Counted from the first letter of the stretch, positions 53,142-61,209 are shown. The stretch: DNA of 64,000 nucleotides from Halopseudomonas litoralis (GCF_900105005.1 NZ_LT629748.1:2046001-2110000), one strand, 5' to 3'. Notes: generated from the sequence alone by a model not told the origin. Translations and numbers: made by a program.

Positions 53142-53489
53142 TCATGACTGGGCCTTCGCCCAGTTCAGCCATCCACCGATCATGCGACCGAGTTCCGCCA
53201 GTTGGCGGGACCAGATCTCGTACTGGCGGAAGGGTAGAAAGGTGAGTTCATGCGATAGCCGGACGTATGAGCGCAGCAGATCCAGCTCCGCGTCCAGGTC
53301 TTGCATGGTGGTTTTCTTGTGGTACCGGCGGTTGACGACTACCACCAGGCGCAACAGGCGGAACATGCACTGGCGGATTTCCGCCGACAGCACGTGCTTT
53401 TCCGCCTTCGGAAAGTTGCGCAGCGGTGAGTAGGCATAAAGGATCATTTCTTCAACCTTCAGTCTGATTTGCAAATCTTGCTGTGACAC
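53142..53489 (-). CDS. avd: DGR accessory variability protein Avd
   Basis: 115 residues, GTG start at 53489 with AAGGG before it. It is basic and all-helical (LKVEEMILYAYSPLRNFPKA; LSAEIRQCMFRLLRLVVVVN; LDLLRSYVRLSHELTFLPFR), as expected for the Avd four-helix bundle that forms a pentamer, binds RT and template RNA and is needed for mutagenic homing. It lies between the variable gene and TR, the standard place. Confidence 0.92.
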   Translation of the reverse strand: MSQQDLQIRLKVEEMILYAYSPLRNFPKAEKHVLSAEIRQCMFRLLRLVVVVNRRYHKKTTMQDLDAELDLLRSYVRLSHELTFLPFRQYEIWSRQLAELGRMIGGWLNWAKAQS

Positions 53490-53501
53490 ATAAAACCCTT
53501 A

Positions 53502-53521
53502 GGCCCGGCTATCGCCGGGCC
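53502..53521 (-). other. DGR target-recognition hairpin
   Basis: Coding strand GGCCCGGC-GATA-GCCGGGCC: 8-bp perfect stem, four-base loop. It stands 34 bases past the end of the variable repeat. Known DGR targets carry such a hairpin with a GRNA loop just after the initiation site; GATA fits. It may also act as a terminator, since TTTT follows. Confidence 0.85.
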
Positions 53522-53542
53522 AGACAGACGGCAGACCGCAGA

Positions 53543-54793
53543 TTACTGAGCGCGAAAGCGGAGACGGAAGCCACGAGTCGAAGTCGAATTCGCGCGGTCG
53601 CGGTTGAGGCTCAACGCGGCCAGGCCAGCAATGCCCGCGTTATACCAATCCCCGCCGCGATACGGCATGCGCTCACCTTCAGCAGTGACGTACAGGCGGC
53701 CTTCAGGCGACAGTGCCGGGGTTGCTGGGGCGATCAGCGACTGTTTAACCAGCATGCTTGCGCCTTCGCTTGAGTGAGTTGCCCACTGGGTGGCATTCGA
53801 CAGGTCAAACCCGGTGTCGATCAGCGAGGGTTCGTCGGTCAGGCCATTGTCCGGTGCCAGCCAGACGCGGCCGTCCTGTAGCGTCATGCCGGTTATCCAC
53901 TCCCAGACGTTGCCGACCAGGTCATGGATTCCTGCAGGTGTACCGTCGTGCGACCAGGCTGCAGGCCCGGATCCGGTGAGCGTGCGAGCGGTGCCGCTGC
54001 CGCCCGGCGCAAAGCCGTCCTGACGGCGCGCTGCCTCCCATTTGTTGGTGTGATGCCGACCGTAATCGGTGTTGCCGTTCGGCTGGTAACCATTGGCCAT
54101 GCACCAGAGCGCGATAGCGGCCCAGTCCAAGTTGCTCATCATGTCCCAGCCCGAGCCATTGGCTTTGCACAGGCCGCGAGCGCTGTCGAAGTTGATGCTC
54201 GTGCGCGGATCGGCCATCGGCAGGCTTACGGCTTCGCTGCCCATCATCGATGACAGATAGGCGCCGACGAAGATTTCCGACGCGGGCTGGCCATTGAAGA
54301 TGAAGGCTGGGTGTAGGCCGCTGCCCAGCTCGCCGCCGGGGGCGACATCCTCAAGGTTAAAAGCTGGGAACACATGCATGTGGCACGGTGCGCCGTTGGC
54401 GGTGTACAGCACGGTCATGCGGCCGCCGCTTGCGGCTTCGACTGAGGCGCGCAGCTGATCGACGATGAACCAGTCCGGTGAAATGTGGCCTTTGCTGTTT
54501 GCCAACGGGATCTTTCCGGCGGCTGGCTCCAGTGTCGCGGTACCCCCGGTAACGATGGAGGCTGCGGTGTCTGCGCTGGCGGCGGCAGCATTGGCTTTCA
54601 GGGTTGCGGTTCCAGCGGATCCGGCGGCGGCGCTGGCCGAGGCCTGGGCCTCGCTTGCGCTGGTTGCGGCTTCGTCAGCGGCGCCGGTTGCTGTGTCGGC
54701 TCGGTCGTCAAGCACTTGCTTCTTGACGTTGACGGCCTCGGTGAGATCCGTGGTTGCTGCGATTAGATCGCTGATCTGGACGTCCAGGGACAT
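53543..54793 (-). CDS. DGR-diversified tail fibre/receptor-binding protein
   Basis: 416 residues. An alanine-rich helical N-terminus (about 1-90) attaches it to the tail. A FGE/sulfatase-like C-type lectin domain follows (HDLVGNVWEWITGMTLQDGR; MPYRGGDWYNAG; RGFRLRFRAQ). The last 44 residues are encoded by the variable repeat. Compared with the template, N or T became Y378, D382, Y384, I388, S395, R398, A401, T404 and T406, surface positions in known variable proteins. It is expected to be the adhesin whose binding range the DGR changes. Confidence 0.93.
   Translation of the reverse strand: MSLDVQISDLIAATTDLTEAVNVKKQVLDDRADTATGAADEAATSASEAQASASAAAGSAGTATLKANAAAASADTAASIVTGGTATLEPAAGKIPLANSKGHISPDWFIVDQLRASVEAASGGRMTVLYTANGAPCHMHVFPAFNLEDVAPGGELGSGLHPAFIFNGQPASEIFVGAYLSSMMGSEAVSLPMADPRTSINFDSARGLCKANGSGWDMMSNLDWAAIALWCMANGYQPNGNTDYGRHHTNKWEAARRQDGFAPGGSGTARTLTGSGPAAWSHDGTPAGIHDLVGNVWEWITGMTLQDGRVWLAPDNGLTDEPSLIDTGFDLSNATQWATHSSEGASMLVKQSLIAPATPALSPEGRLYVTAEGERMPYRGGDWYNAGIAGLAALSLNRDRANSTSTRGFRLRFRAQ
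53556..53676 (-). repeat. DGR variable repeat (VR)
   Basis: The copy of TR inside the fibre gene, aligned without gaps at offset 556. The side nearest the stop codon is identical for 21 bases and forms the likely initiation site; divergence beyond 53555 marks its edge. All substitutions sit at template adenines. Confidence 0.96.
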
Positions 54794-54802
54794 GGGCTGC
54801 TC

Positions 54803-55531
54803 CTAATTGAATCCGTGGTGGTTGATGATGATGGTCTGGGTGCGAACAATATCTGTGGCCATGCCGGCGAAGGCCGGCAGGATGGCGCTGGCAATCTGCG
54901 CCTGCTCGGTGGCAACGCCTGCTGCAGTCTCGGACTTATTGGCATGCTCAATAGAGACATCCCGTGCCAGCGATGCTACGGAAGCGCTGCCCTGGGCTGC
55001 GGAGGCGGCGCTGCTTGCGGTGGTGGCGCTTTGTTCTGCCAGCACTTTGCTGCTCAACGCAGACTGGCGTGAGTTATTGGAGGACAGGGCGCTGTTGGCA
55101 GCGGCGTCACGGTCATTCTTTGCTGAGTCAGCAGCATCTACTGCAGTGCCGGCGGCGATGGCGGCGGCCTGTGAGGCGCCCCGAGCAGCCTCCTCAAGGG
55201 GTTTGACTTTCCCCAGCGACTCAGTGGCGGCGGATTCTGCAGCCTCTGCCTTTTGTGCAGACTGGCTGGCAGCCAGCTGACTGGCGTGCGCGTACTCCTT
55301 TGCTGTAACGGCTTCTTGCTTGGCCAGCTGGCTGGCGTGGGCGCTTTCCTGAGCCTGTACAGCTGATGGCGCGGCGCGCTCGATCAGGTCTACCCATTCC
55401 GGCTCGGTGCCTTGGTATCCGTTGCGGACAGCAACCTGGTAAGCGGAAATGCCGGGGATGCCCTGGCTGGTATTGCTGGTCACTTCAATCGGCTGGACCA
55501 CCGGTTTGGTGATGACGGTTGTATCGTTCAT
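54803..55531 (-). CDS. Alanine-rich tail fibre adaptor
   Basis: 242 residues. A short N-terminal domain (QGIPGISAYQVAVRNGYQGT EPEW) of the type found in phage fibre proteins precedes 150 residues of Ala/Ser-rich coiled coil. The C-terminus reads AGMATDIVRTQTIIINHHGF, matching the end of the protein coded at 55947-56417. Directly before the variable protein gene (nine bases), so it may connect it to the baseplate. Confidence 0.72.
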   Translation of the reverse strand: MNDTTVITKPVVQPIEVTSNTSQGIPGISAYQVAVRNGYQGTEPEWVDLIERAAPSAVQAQESAHASQLAKQEAVTAKEYAHASQLAASQSAQKAEAAESAATESLGKVKPLEEAARGASQAAAIAAGTAVDAADSAKNDRDAAANSALSSNNSRQSALSSKVLAEQSATTASSAASAAQGSASVASLARDVSIEHANKSETAAGVATEQAQIASAILPAFAGMATDIVRTQTIIINHHGFN

Positions 55532-55533
55532 GG

Positions 55534-55935
55534 CTACCTGGTTACCTCTCGATCAACTACAACGATGCCCTTTGCGAAGCGCAAAACTTCACCGCCGGAA
55601 AATTCGACTTCTATGTCGTGTACGCCGGAACGAAAGGCCAGGGCGGCAGTGACGGCTGGCGGCAAGTCGATAAGCATCTCGCCTTGCAGTGGATCGGTGA
55701 TGCGGATGTAGCTCGCAGCGCCGAGATCGAGCTCTACGGCGGGCGAATTGACGCGCCGACGAAACTGCATGCGTACCGAGCAGCCGGACAGGTCCACGGG
55801 GTTGCGTTCACCGGCTTCATCTTCGGTGTGCCAGCTGATGGGCATGGTGAAGCTGGCCCCTTGGTAGATCGGCAGGTCGATCTGTGCCGGACCGGTGCGC
55901 AGGATCTCTTCAAGCGCGGTCGGATCAACAGCCAT
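55534..55935 (-). CDS. Tail-associated beta-rich protein
   Basis: 133 residues from ATG 55935 with GGAGA before it. QIDLPIYQGASFTMPISWHT, then VDLSGCSVRMQFRRR and FSGGEVLRFAKGIVVVDREV fit a small beta-sandwich like those in phage baseplate-fibre connectors. It sits between two adaptor genes and stops two bases before the next. Function inferred from position. Confidence 0.65.
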   Translation of the reverse strand: MAVDPTALEEILRTGPAQIDLPIYQGASFTMPISWHTEDEAGERNPVDLSGCSVRMQFRRRVNSPAVELDLGAASYIRITDPLQGEMLIDLPPAVTAALAFRSGVHDIEVEFSGGEVLRFAKGIVVVDREVTR

Positions 55936-55946
55936 GGCGGTCTCCT

Positions 55947-56417
55947 TCATTCAAAGCCATTGCTCTGCACCATCAGGGTTTGTGTGCGCACCAGGCCGGT
56001 GGCAATGCCTGCCATGCCGATGCGGACGTTCTCGACTGCCTCCGCGCTGGGGTAGAACTTGATTCCTCTGGCGACGCCGCCTTCGTTGCGATACAGGGCC
56101 AGGTATGTCGCTGCCTCATCGGTGGGTACCGAGAAATAACGCTCGTTGGCGGTCTCGCGCAGCCCTTCGGCGACCGTGGTGTAAACGCCGCCAGATAGCC
56201 AGGCGGCATCCGCCGCGGCATCCGCGCGTATCGCGTCAGCGCGGGCTGCAGCGCTGGCGGCTTCAACTGCTGGCAGGAGGAACGGCAGTGTTGGTACTGG
56301 ATCCCCATCAACCGTCAGGTAAACCGTCTCGGCCGCCGGCGCGTTGATGAATACGTTGAGGCGCTGCTCGTTGTCCTGGAAGCGCTGGGCGGCTTGGTCA
56401 AAGGGTAGGTTGGCCAT
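55947..56417 (-). CDS. Tail fibre-stack protein
   Basis: 156 residues. N-terminal FDQAAQRFQDNEQRLNVFIN and an alanine-rich middle; the C-terminus AGIATGLVRTQTLMVQSNGF is shared with the adaptor at 54803. It follows gene I by one base. Probably an early layer of the fibre attachment. Confidence 0.65.
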   Translation of the reverse strand: MANLPFDQAAQRFQDNEQRLNVFINAPAAETVYLTVDGDPVPTLPFLLPAVEAASAAARADAIRADAAADAAWLSGGVYTTVAEGLRETANERYFSVPTDEAATYLALYRNEGGVARGIKFYPSAEAVENVRIGMAGIATGLVRTQTLMVQSNGFE

Positions 56418-56418
56418 T

Positions 56419-57048
56419 TCAGTTCCCTAGTGTCTGCGCGAGTGCATAGTTGGTGACGTTGTTGATCAGCGCTTCTGCGGAGAAGAAGCCGGGCAGAATG
56501 GAGATCTCCTGCTCGATGCCTGGCGTCAGCGTCAGCTCGCTGCCCAGGCCGGCGACGGATGCGGTGCGCGGGCCTGCCTGGGTTTGTATGATCGGGGCCA
56601 TGTGGGTCAGGTGCGAGCGCAGGTTCTTGGTGTTGTCAACCATCATCAGCAGCAGGTCGATATCGGAGCGGCTGAATCCGGTCTGGCTGGCCTCAAGGAT
56701 CAGGCGGTAGGTGTATTCCGGCGCCTGCGGCACCTGGTTGAACCACTCCTGGACTCTCGCTTCAAAGCCAAGGGCGCGCAGCGCTTCGAGCACGGCGCCG
56801 ATGGTGCCTTTGCGTCGGTGAACCTCGATAGAGGTTTTTATCGCAGCGCGCTTCTGCTCGGATGACCAATTGGTGTCCCATACGTCGACCGATACCGCTC
56901 TGGCCAACCACGGCAGCAAGTTCTCGGGGCAGGTGTCTGCGTTCCAGATCTGGCGGAGCGGTACCGGGATGCCGTCGAATCGAGTGGCGACCTTTTCAAG
57001 TGCGCTTTCGAGGGCGGTGGAGCTGGGAGGCAGCAGACTAGACATCAT
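56419..57048 (-). CDS. I: Tail protein gpI
   Basis: 209 residues, P2 gpI family, a baseplate component that links wedge and fibre. LPPSSTALESALEKVATRFD, LPWLARAVSVDVWDTNWSSE and VHRRKGTIGAVLEALRALGF are family marks. It overlaps gpJ by 11 bases. In P2, gene H follows directly; here the DGR module lies between. Confidence 0.93.
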   Translation of the reverse strand: MMSSLLPPSSTALESALEKVATRFDGIPVPLRQIWNADTCPENLLPWLARAVSVDVWDTNWSSEQKRAAIKTSIEVHRRKGTIGAVLEALRALGFEARVQEWFNQVPQAPEYTYRLILEASQTGFSRSDIDLLLMMVDNTKNLRSHLTHMAPIIQTQAGPRTASVAGLGSELTLTPGIEQEISILPGFFSAEALINNVTNYALAQTLGN

Positions 57049-57937
57049 AATTCTCCGCCACGGTCACCGCGATCGAGGTGCAGTAGGATGCTTGGCCTTC
57101 GCCGTTGACGATGGTCGCGGCGGGCTGGATCAAGTCCACTCGCTGCACGCCTGCCTGATGTAACGCTGCATACAGGCCGGACAGGGTGACGTCATAGGCC
57201 ATGCGGTGCATGGCGTCGACATAATCTTGCGCGGCGGCCTGTGCTGCGGCGCGCACCACTTCGCTATCGGGGCCTGGGTAGGTGGTGATAACGGCTTCGA
57301 TCTCGTATTCGTTCACGGCCGCCGACAGCACGGTGACCTTATCGGTCATCGGTCGGACTTTTTCAGCATTGACTGCCGCCCGGACAGCTTCGATGAGCTG
57401 CTCAGAGGCTGTCCCGTTTCCTTCTCTGCTGAGCACGTAAACCAGGACTTCTCCCGGCACCAGGCTGTCAGCGTTGGCGTCTCGAACCATGCCGCTGGCA
57501 TTCAGGGCGGCAAAGACATAGCTGCCCTGGCTTCCGGCCGTGGTGAAGCCTTCAAACGAAAGCTGCACTCGGCGGCGCAAATCTTCGTTGCTTTCATAAG
57601 TCTCGGGCACCGGTGGAATCGCGCTCGGGTCCCCCGAGGCTGCAACCAGGCGCTGCACTCCGAAGTTCGCGGCGATCTGATCCAGGTCAGCGTCTTGGGC
57701 ATAGGCCAGCATGAGCGCACGGCAGGACTCGTTAATGCGTTGGCGCAGCATCATCTCGTCGTAAGCCGATAGCTGCAGGATCTTGTAGGCCGGGTCTGAT
57801 TCGACCAGGGCATTGAACTCGGGGTCCAGCTCGACGAGTGTGGCCAGCTTGCGCTCGAAGATGACTTCGTAGTCCAGCGCTTCGACGATGTCCGGCGGAT
57901 CCAGCAGGGTAAGGTCGACCGTGGTGAAGCTGCTCAT
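57038..57937 (-). CDS. J: Baseplate assembly protein gpJ
   Basis: 299 residues, P2 gpJ/Mu gp47 family wedge protein. LLDPPDIVEALDYEVIFERK, VESDPAYKILQLSAYDEMML and TAGSQGSYVFAALNASGMVR are typical. It overlaps W by four bases. Confidence 0.94.
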   Translation of the reverse strand: MSSFTTVDLTLLDPPDIVEALDYEVIFERKLATLVELDPEFNALVESDPAYKILQLSAYDEMMLRQRINESCRALMLAYAQDADLDQIAANFGVQRLVAASGDPSAIPPVPETYESNEDLRRRVQLSFEGFTTAGSQGSYVFAALNASGMVRDANADSLVPGEVLVYVLSREGNGTASEQLIEAVRAAVNAEKVRPMTDKVTVLSAAVNEYEIEAVITTYPGPDSEVVRAAAQAAAQDYVDAMHRMAYDVTLSGLYAALHQAGVQRVDLIQPAATIVNGEGQASYCTSIAVTVAENYDV

Positions 57938-58284
57938 GATGCGGCCCCCATTTGTATCGCTACCTGCAGGCTGACTGGCTCATTGGTTTCTGTGCGCTCG
58001 CCTTCCAGGTCAATCAGACTGCGGCCGGCGGCGGTGCTCTGGATGCTGACACGTGACAGGCGAATACGAGGCTCCCAGCGCAGCAGTGCGGCGCAAGTGG
58101 CGGCGTACAGCTGCACTGTGGTGGATGCGTTCTGTGGCTGGTCGATCAGCTCAGGCAGCAATGACCCGTAATCGCGGCGCATGACGCGTGAGCCGATCGG
58201 AGTAGTGAGAATGTCGGTGACGCTCTGCCGCAGGTGATCAATGCCGGTCAGGCGCTTGCCGGTAATGCGGTCCATGCCGATCAT
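57934..58284 (-). CDS. W: Baseplate protein gpW
   Basis: 116 residues, P2 gpW/T4 gp25 lysozyme-like fold. GIDHLRQSVTDILTTPIGSR and MRRDYGSLLPELIDQPQNAS are conserved. It overlaps both V and J by four bases. Confidence 0.94.
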   Translation of the reverse strand: MIGMDRITGKRLTGIDHLRQSVTDILTTPIGSRVMRRDYGSLLPELIDQPQNASTTVQLYAATCAALLRWEPRIRLSRVSIQSTAAGRSLIDLEGERTETNEPVSLQVAIQMGAAS

Positions 58285-58853
58285 TGCGGGGCCTCTGTTC
58301 TGCTGCTGCCGCGCTCTACGCCACCGTGCGTGTGCGTGACCAGATCCACGCCGCTGGCAACCACGTCCTTATCGGCTTTAACGGAGCCTTTGACGGCAAC
58401 GTCCTCGCTGACGGTAACGGTGCCTGTGATGGTGACGTCGCCATGGATCGCAACGCCGCCGGGCGCGTAAGCGGTAATCTTTCCGCCGGTCGTCATGATG
58501 ACGGTCATCTCTTTGCTGCCCATGTCATAGCCAAACCACGTGCCGTCGGCATAGGTGGTGCTATCCAGGGATGGGCTGACGCTGGGAGCCGGGAATTGAT
58601 CGCTGTTGATGCCTACCAAAACAAATCCGGTGGCCATTTCCCCGCTGGGGCTGAACACGGTGCACTGCTCCCCCAGGCTGGGGGCGCTATGGCGGCGAAC
58701 GGATCCGGCGCGGCCGACGAAGTAGCGCAGCCAGCCGGTCAGGAGGTCGCCGGTTTTCACTCGGCATCGGGTTTGGGCATGGTCCACGGCGTAAATGGTG
58801 CCAGGGCGGATCATGTTGTCGAGGCGGCGGCGTAAATCGGCGATTGGGTTCAT
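58281..58853 (-). CDS. V: Baseplate spike gpV
   Basis: 190 residues. An OB-fold N-terminus (ADLRRRLDNMIRPGTIYAVD; RVKTGDLLTGWLRYFVGRAG) is followed by the beta-helical needle; THTHGG near the end carries the H-x-H that binds iron in P2 gpV. It pierces the outer membrane. It is the first gene of the V-W-J-I operon, 48 bases after an Ogr-type dyad. Confidence 0.95.
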   Translation of the reverse strand: MNPIADLRRRLDNMIRPGTIYAVDHAQTRCRVKTGDLLTGWLRYFVGRAGSVRRHSAPSLGEQCTVFSPSGEMATGFVLVGINSDQFPAPSVSPSLDSTTYADGTWFGYDMGSKEMTVIMTTGGKITAYAPGGVAIHGDVTITGTVTVSEDVAVKGSVKADKDVVASGVDLVTHTHGGVERGSSRTEAPQ

Positions 58854-58900
58854 GCCGTGGATGTTGCCGCGTTATGCGCGCGCGGGCATGGGTCTGGGTT

Positions 58901-58919
58901 TGTAGGATGGCGGGCTACA
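58901..58919 (-). promoter_or_regulatory. Ogr-type activator dyad upstream of V
   Basis: TGTAG-GATGGCGGG-CTACA, centred 57 bases before the V start and overlapping the S stop codon. Identical arms and spacing to the site before FI. Confidence 0.68.
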
Positions 58920-59370
58920 GCTCGGAAAGATGGTCGAGCAGGCGATCGCGGACCATATCGAGGTCGCTGGCACTGAACCCAAGCAGTTCGCGCTTGGAAT
59001 ACCGCACCTCTGGCGAGTTACGGGCGGGCCTATCTCGCAATCCGTACTGATGCACTCTGGCCAACCGTGCTGTGCGGCTCATGAAGGCGATACCGATGCT
59101 GCTGGCGTTGCTCTGCAGCTTGAGGTGTTTGACGGTACGCAGCTTGGTGAACATCTTGCGCTTTACCCTGCCCTGTTTGCCGCGCAAGTTTTTGGCCTTG
59201 CGCGGGGCGTAGGGGGTGCCGTCGGGGTTGCGCTGGGCGGTAATACGCTGCTGCTGGCTTTTGCGCAGGTCGCGGGCGATGCCTTGGTTTAGCTTTCGTC
59301 GCTCTCCAGGCTCCAGCTTGGCCAGTAGGGCGCCGGCCCAGTCTTCAAGGGCTTTCAGGTCGTCACTCAC
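58915..59370 (-). CDS. S: Tail completion protein gpS
   Basis: 151 residues from GTG 59370, which overlaps the R stop (GTGA); ATG 59388 is possible. P2 gpS family: DLKALEDWAGALLAKLEPGE, RKAKNLRGKQGRVKRKMFTK and RVHQYGLRDRPA. It finishes the tail for head joining. Confidence 0.9.
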   Translation of the reverse strand: MSDDLKALEDWAGALLAKLEPGERRKLNQGIARDLRKSQQQRITAQRNPDGTPYAPRKAKNLRGKQGRVKRKMFTKLRTVKHLKLQSNASSIGIAFMSRTARLARVHQYGLRDRPARNSPEVRYSKRELLGFSASDLDMVRDRLLDHLSEL

Positions 59371-59852
59371 GGCGCAGGGCTGTCCCACTCAGCAAGTACG
59401 TTGCCAGCCGCATCAGTCGTTTGCCAGCGCCTGGCCTCGAATGGCTGGTCGATCTGCGGCTCCGGTGGATGTGTGGCCTGTAAGGTGCCGTCTGCTTGCT
59501 GCTTTACGATGACCCTCTCGGTTAACGGCAGTGTGATCGATAGATCCACTTTCTTGTTGTCGAGAATGTCGGCCTCGAACTGTACTGATTCCTTTGCCCG
59601 GGCCGGGTTTTCCATCAGCTCTCGCTGGTTGTCCAAGAGCCATGCGAACAAAGGAACAGCGATGCTGTCCGGATGGGCGGCGAAGTCGGTGAAGATCAGG
59701 TTCAAGGTGTAGCTGTATTCGAATGACAGGCCCGGCGCTGCGGTGCTGCGCATGGTGCCGTTGTCGATGAATACCAGCAGGCGGTCAGGGTTCTTGCGCA
59801 ACTCAGGGATGGCTCGCGTCAAGTGCTCGCGGAGTGAATCGGGCTTGTTCAT
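59367..59852 (-). CDS. R: Tail completion protein gpR
   Basis: 161 residues, P2 gpR family: PDSLREHLTRAIPELRKNPD, LLVFIDNGTMRSTA and YTLNLIFTDFAAHPDSIAVP. Its start lies inside the end of the Rz1-like gene. Confidence 0.92.
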   Translation of the reverse strand: MNKPDSLREHLTRAIPELRKNPDRLLVFIDNGTMRSTAAPGLSFEYSYTLNLIFTDFAAHPDSIAVPLFAWLLDNQRELMENPARAKESVQFEADILDNKKVDLSITLPLTERVIVKQQADGTLQATHPPEPQIDQPFEARRWQTTDAAGNVLAEWDSPAP

Positions 59853-60102
59853 GGGTCACCTGGTATTGGTAGATGATGTCGACCTGGGCGGCGCATTCAG
59901 CCCAGGCGGCCTCGATGCGATCGGCGTCAGTCAGCAGGTCGCCGTTCTGCGCCGGGCTGGTCGCGGGCAGAATGCAGGGCGTCACTGCGGGACAGCCAAG
60001 CCTGATAATCTGCGGCGCCGGTAATGGCTGGACGGGTGCGCAGGCGCTGAGCAGTGCCAGGCAGATCAGTAGCAGACCAGTCGCGTAACAGTTGATTTTC
60101 AT
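59803..60102 (-). CDS. lysC: Rz1-like outer membrane spanin lipoprotein (LysC)
   Basis: 99 residues from ATG 60102. A lipoprotein signal (LLLICLALLSACAPVQ) and a proline-rich start of the mature part are typical of Rz1/LysC. It is nested in another frame over the 3' part of the Rz-like gene and runs past it. With LysB it joins the two membranes in the last lysis step. Confidence 0.85.
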   Translation of the reverse strand: MKINCYATGLLLICLALLSACAPVQPLPAPQIIRLGCPAVTPCILPATSPAQNGDLLTDADRIEAAWAECAAQVDIIYQYQVTHEQARFTPRALDASHP

Positions 60103-60388
60103 GGGTGAGCTCCCTAATTCGTTGTTGTCGCTGCTGCAGCTGTTGGCGGATCCCGGCCTGCTGGTTGCGGAGTGCAAGCTGGGCAGCCCGCTCGACAGCC
60201 AGCTCCTGCTCCAGCTGGTCTATCAATTGCTGGTGCCTGGCGGTCTCTCGCTTCGCCTGCAGGGACTGCCCTTGGGCGGTGGCCCGCTCTTCGATGGCGC
60301 GCTCGATGCGGCTTTGCTGGCTCCAGATCAGCAGGCATAGCGCCGCGATAAGGCCGGCGCCGTACAGGGCCTGCCGTAGCGCGCTCAT
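59927..60388 (-). CDS. lysB: Rz-like inner membrane spanin (LysB)
   Basis: 153 residues. One N-terminal membrane helix (YGAGLIAALCLLIWSQ) is followed by a long coiled coil (QLIDQLEQELAVERAAQLAL ...), as in i-spanins. The start overlaps the endolysin stop by four bases. Confidence 0.85.
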   Translation of the reverse strand: MSALRQALYGAGLIAALCLLIWSQQSRIERAIEERATAQGQSLQAKRETARHQQLIDQLEQELAVERAAQLALRNQQAGIRQQLQQRQQRIRELTHENQLLRDWSATDLPGTAQRLRTRPAITGAADYQAWLSRSDALHSARDQPGAERRPAD

Positions 60389-61209
60389 GCGGCAGCCTGC
60401 AGGTGCTCAGCATGCCGGGCATAGGCGCGCTGCAGCTTCACGTCATACAGGTTGCGGGCGTAGGCCGGGCCGTTATAGATCCGCGCGAAGGCGGTCCACT
60501 TGTGCGCTTTCAGTGCTTTGTGCAGGGCTGGGTCGGCCTCGATAAACCGCACGAACGCATCAAGGTGATTGGCTTCGCTGGCCTGCATTGCTGCCTCGAA
60601 GTCGGGGGCGCTGTCATACCCGAGGTTTTTCCAGTGGAAGCCCATGATCTGGAATAGCCCCCAGCTCGCCGACTCGATCGCGCACGGTGTATCGATCATC
60701 TTTGCGCGGGCCAGTCGCGGGTATTCCGCCAAACCGCCAGCGTAGCCGCCGGGGCGTTTGTTGATCAGGCCGGGGTGCGCCTGCTCCAGTGATGCGACCC
60801 GGCCTTTCAGATCCTCTTCGCCTTCGTCCAGCAATAGCCGGCGGCGCATGATGTGGCGTTCAAACAGGATGGCTGGCTTGCCTGGAGCGAAGAACCCCTC
60901 GCCCCGGCTTTCGACTTCGTTGACGGCTTTGACTGCGGCCAGGTCGGCGCCAAGGCGATCGGCTGCGCGGACCAGGTCGGCTTCTTTCAGTAGGGCGCTG
61001 CAGTCGCTACCGGCCAGCGCCTGGAAGGTCTTGGTGCCGGCCAGGCCGTCGACTACCAACCCGGCGCGTAGCTGGAACGCCATCACTGCCGCCTCGGTCT
61101 TCTCGCCGAAGTCGCCGTCGACATACAGGCTCGCGCCGGCGCGTTTCAGTCCTGCCTGCAGGTCGCGAACCGCGTGGCCTTTATCGCCGAGGCGGAGTGT
61201 GCTGGTCAT
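60385..61209 (-). CDS. Phage endolysin, N-acetylmuramidase with peptidoglycan-binding domain
   Basis: 274 residues from ATG 61209. Residues 5-65 form a PG_binding_1 domain (LGDKGHAVRDLQAGLKRAGA; VDGDFGEKTEAAVMAFQ). The DUF3380 muramidase part has VNEVESRGEGFF with the catalytic glutamate, ILFERHIMRR and SASWGLFQIMGFHWKNLGYD. There is no signal peptide, so it depends on the holin. It replaces P2 gpK. Confidence 0.93.
   Translation of the reverse strand: MTSTLRLGDKGHAVRDLQAGLKRAGASLYVDGDFGEKTEAAVMAFQLRAGLVVDGLAGTKTFQALAGSDCSALLKEADLVRAADRLGADLAAVKAVNEVESRGEGFFAPGKPAILFERHIMRRRLLLDEGEEDLKGRVASLEQAHPGLINKRPGGYAGGLAEYPRLARAKMIDTPCAIESASWGLFQIMGFHWKNLGYDSAPDFEAAMQASEANHLDAFVRFIEADPALHKALKAHKWTAFARIYNGPAYARNLYDVKLQRAYARHAEHLQAAA

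Noticed and set aside
52840..53172. Open frame of 110 codons covering the template repeat, reading like the lectin end (MPNRGGNWNN...)
   Set aside because: It is the DGR template in coding sense. The asparagine-rich reading is what a mutable template gives; it lacks a start context and runs into an unlikely sequence after the repeat.
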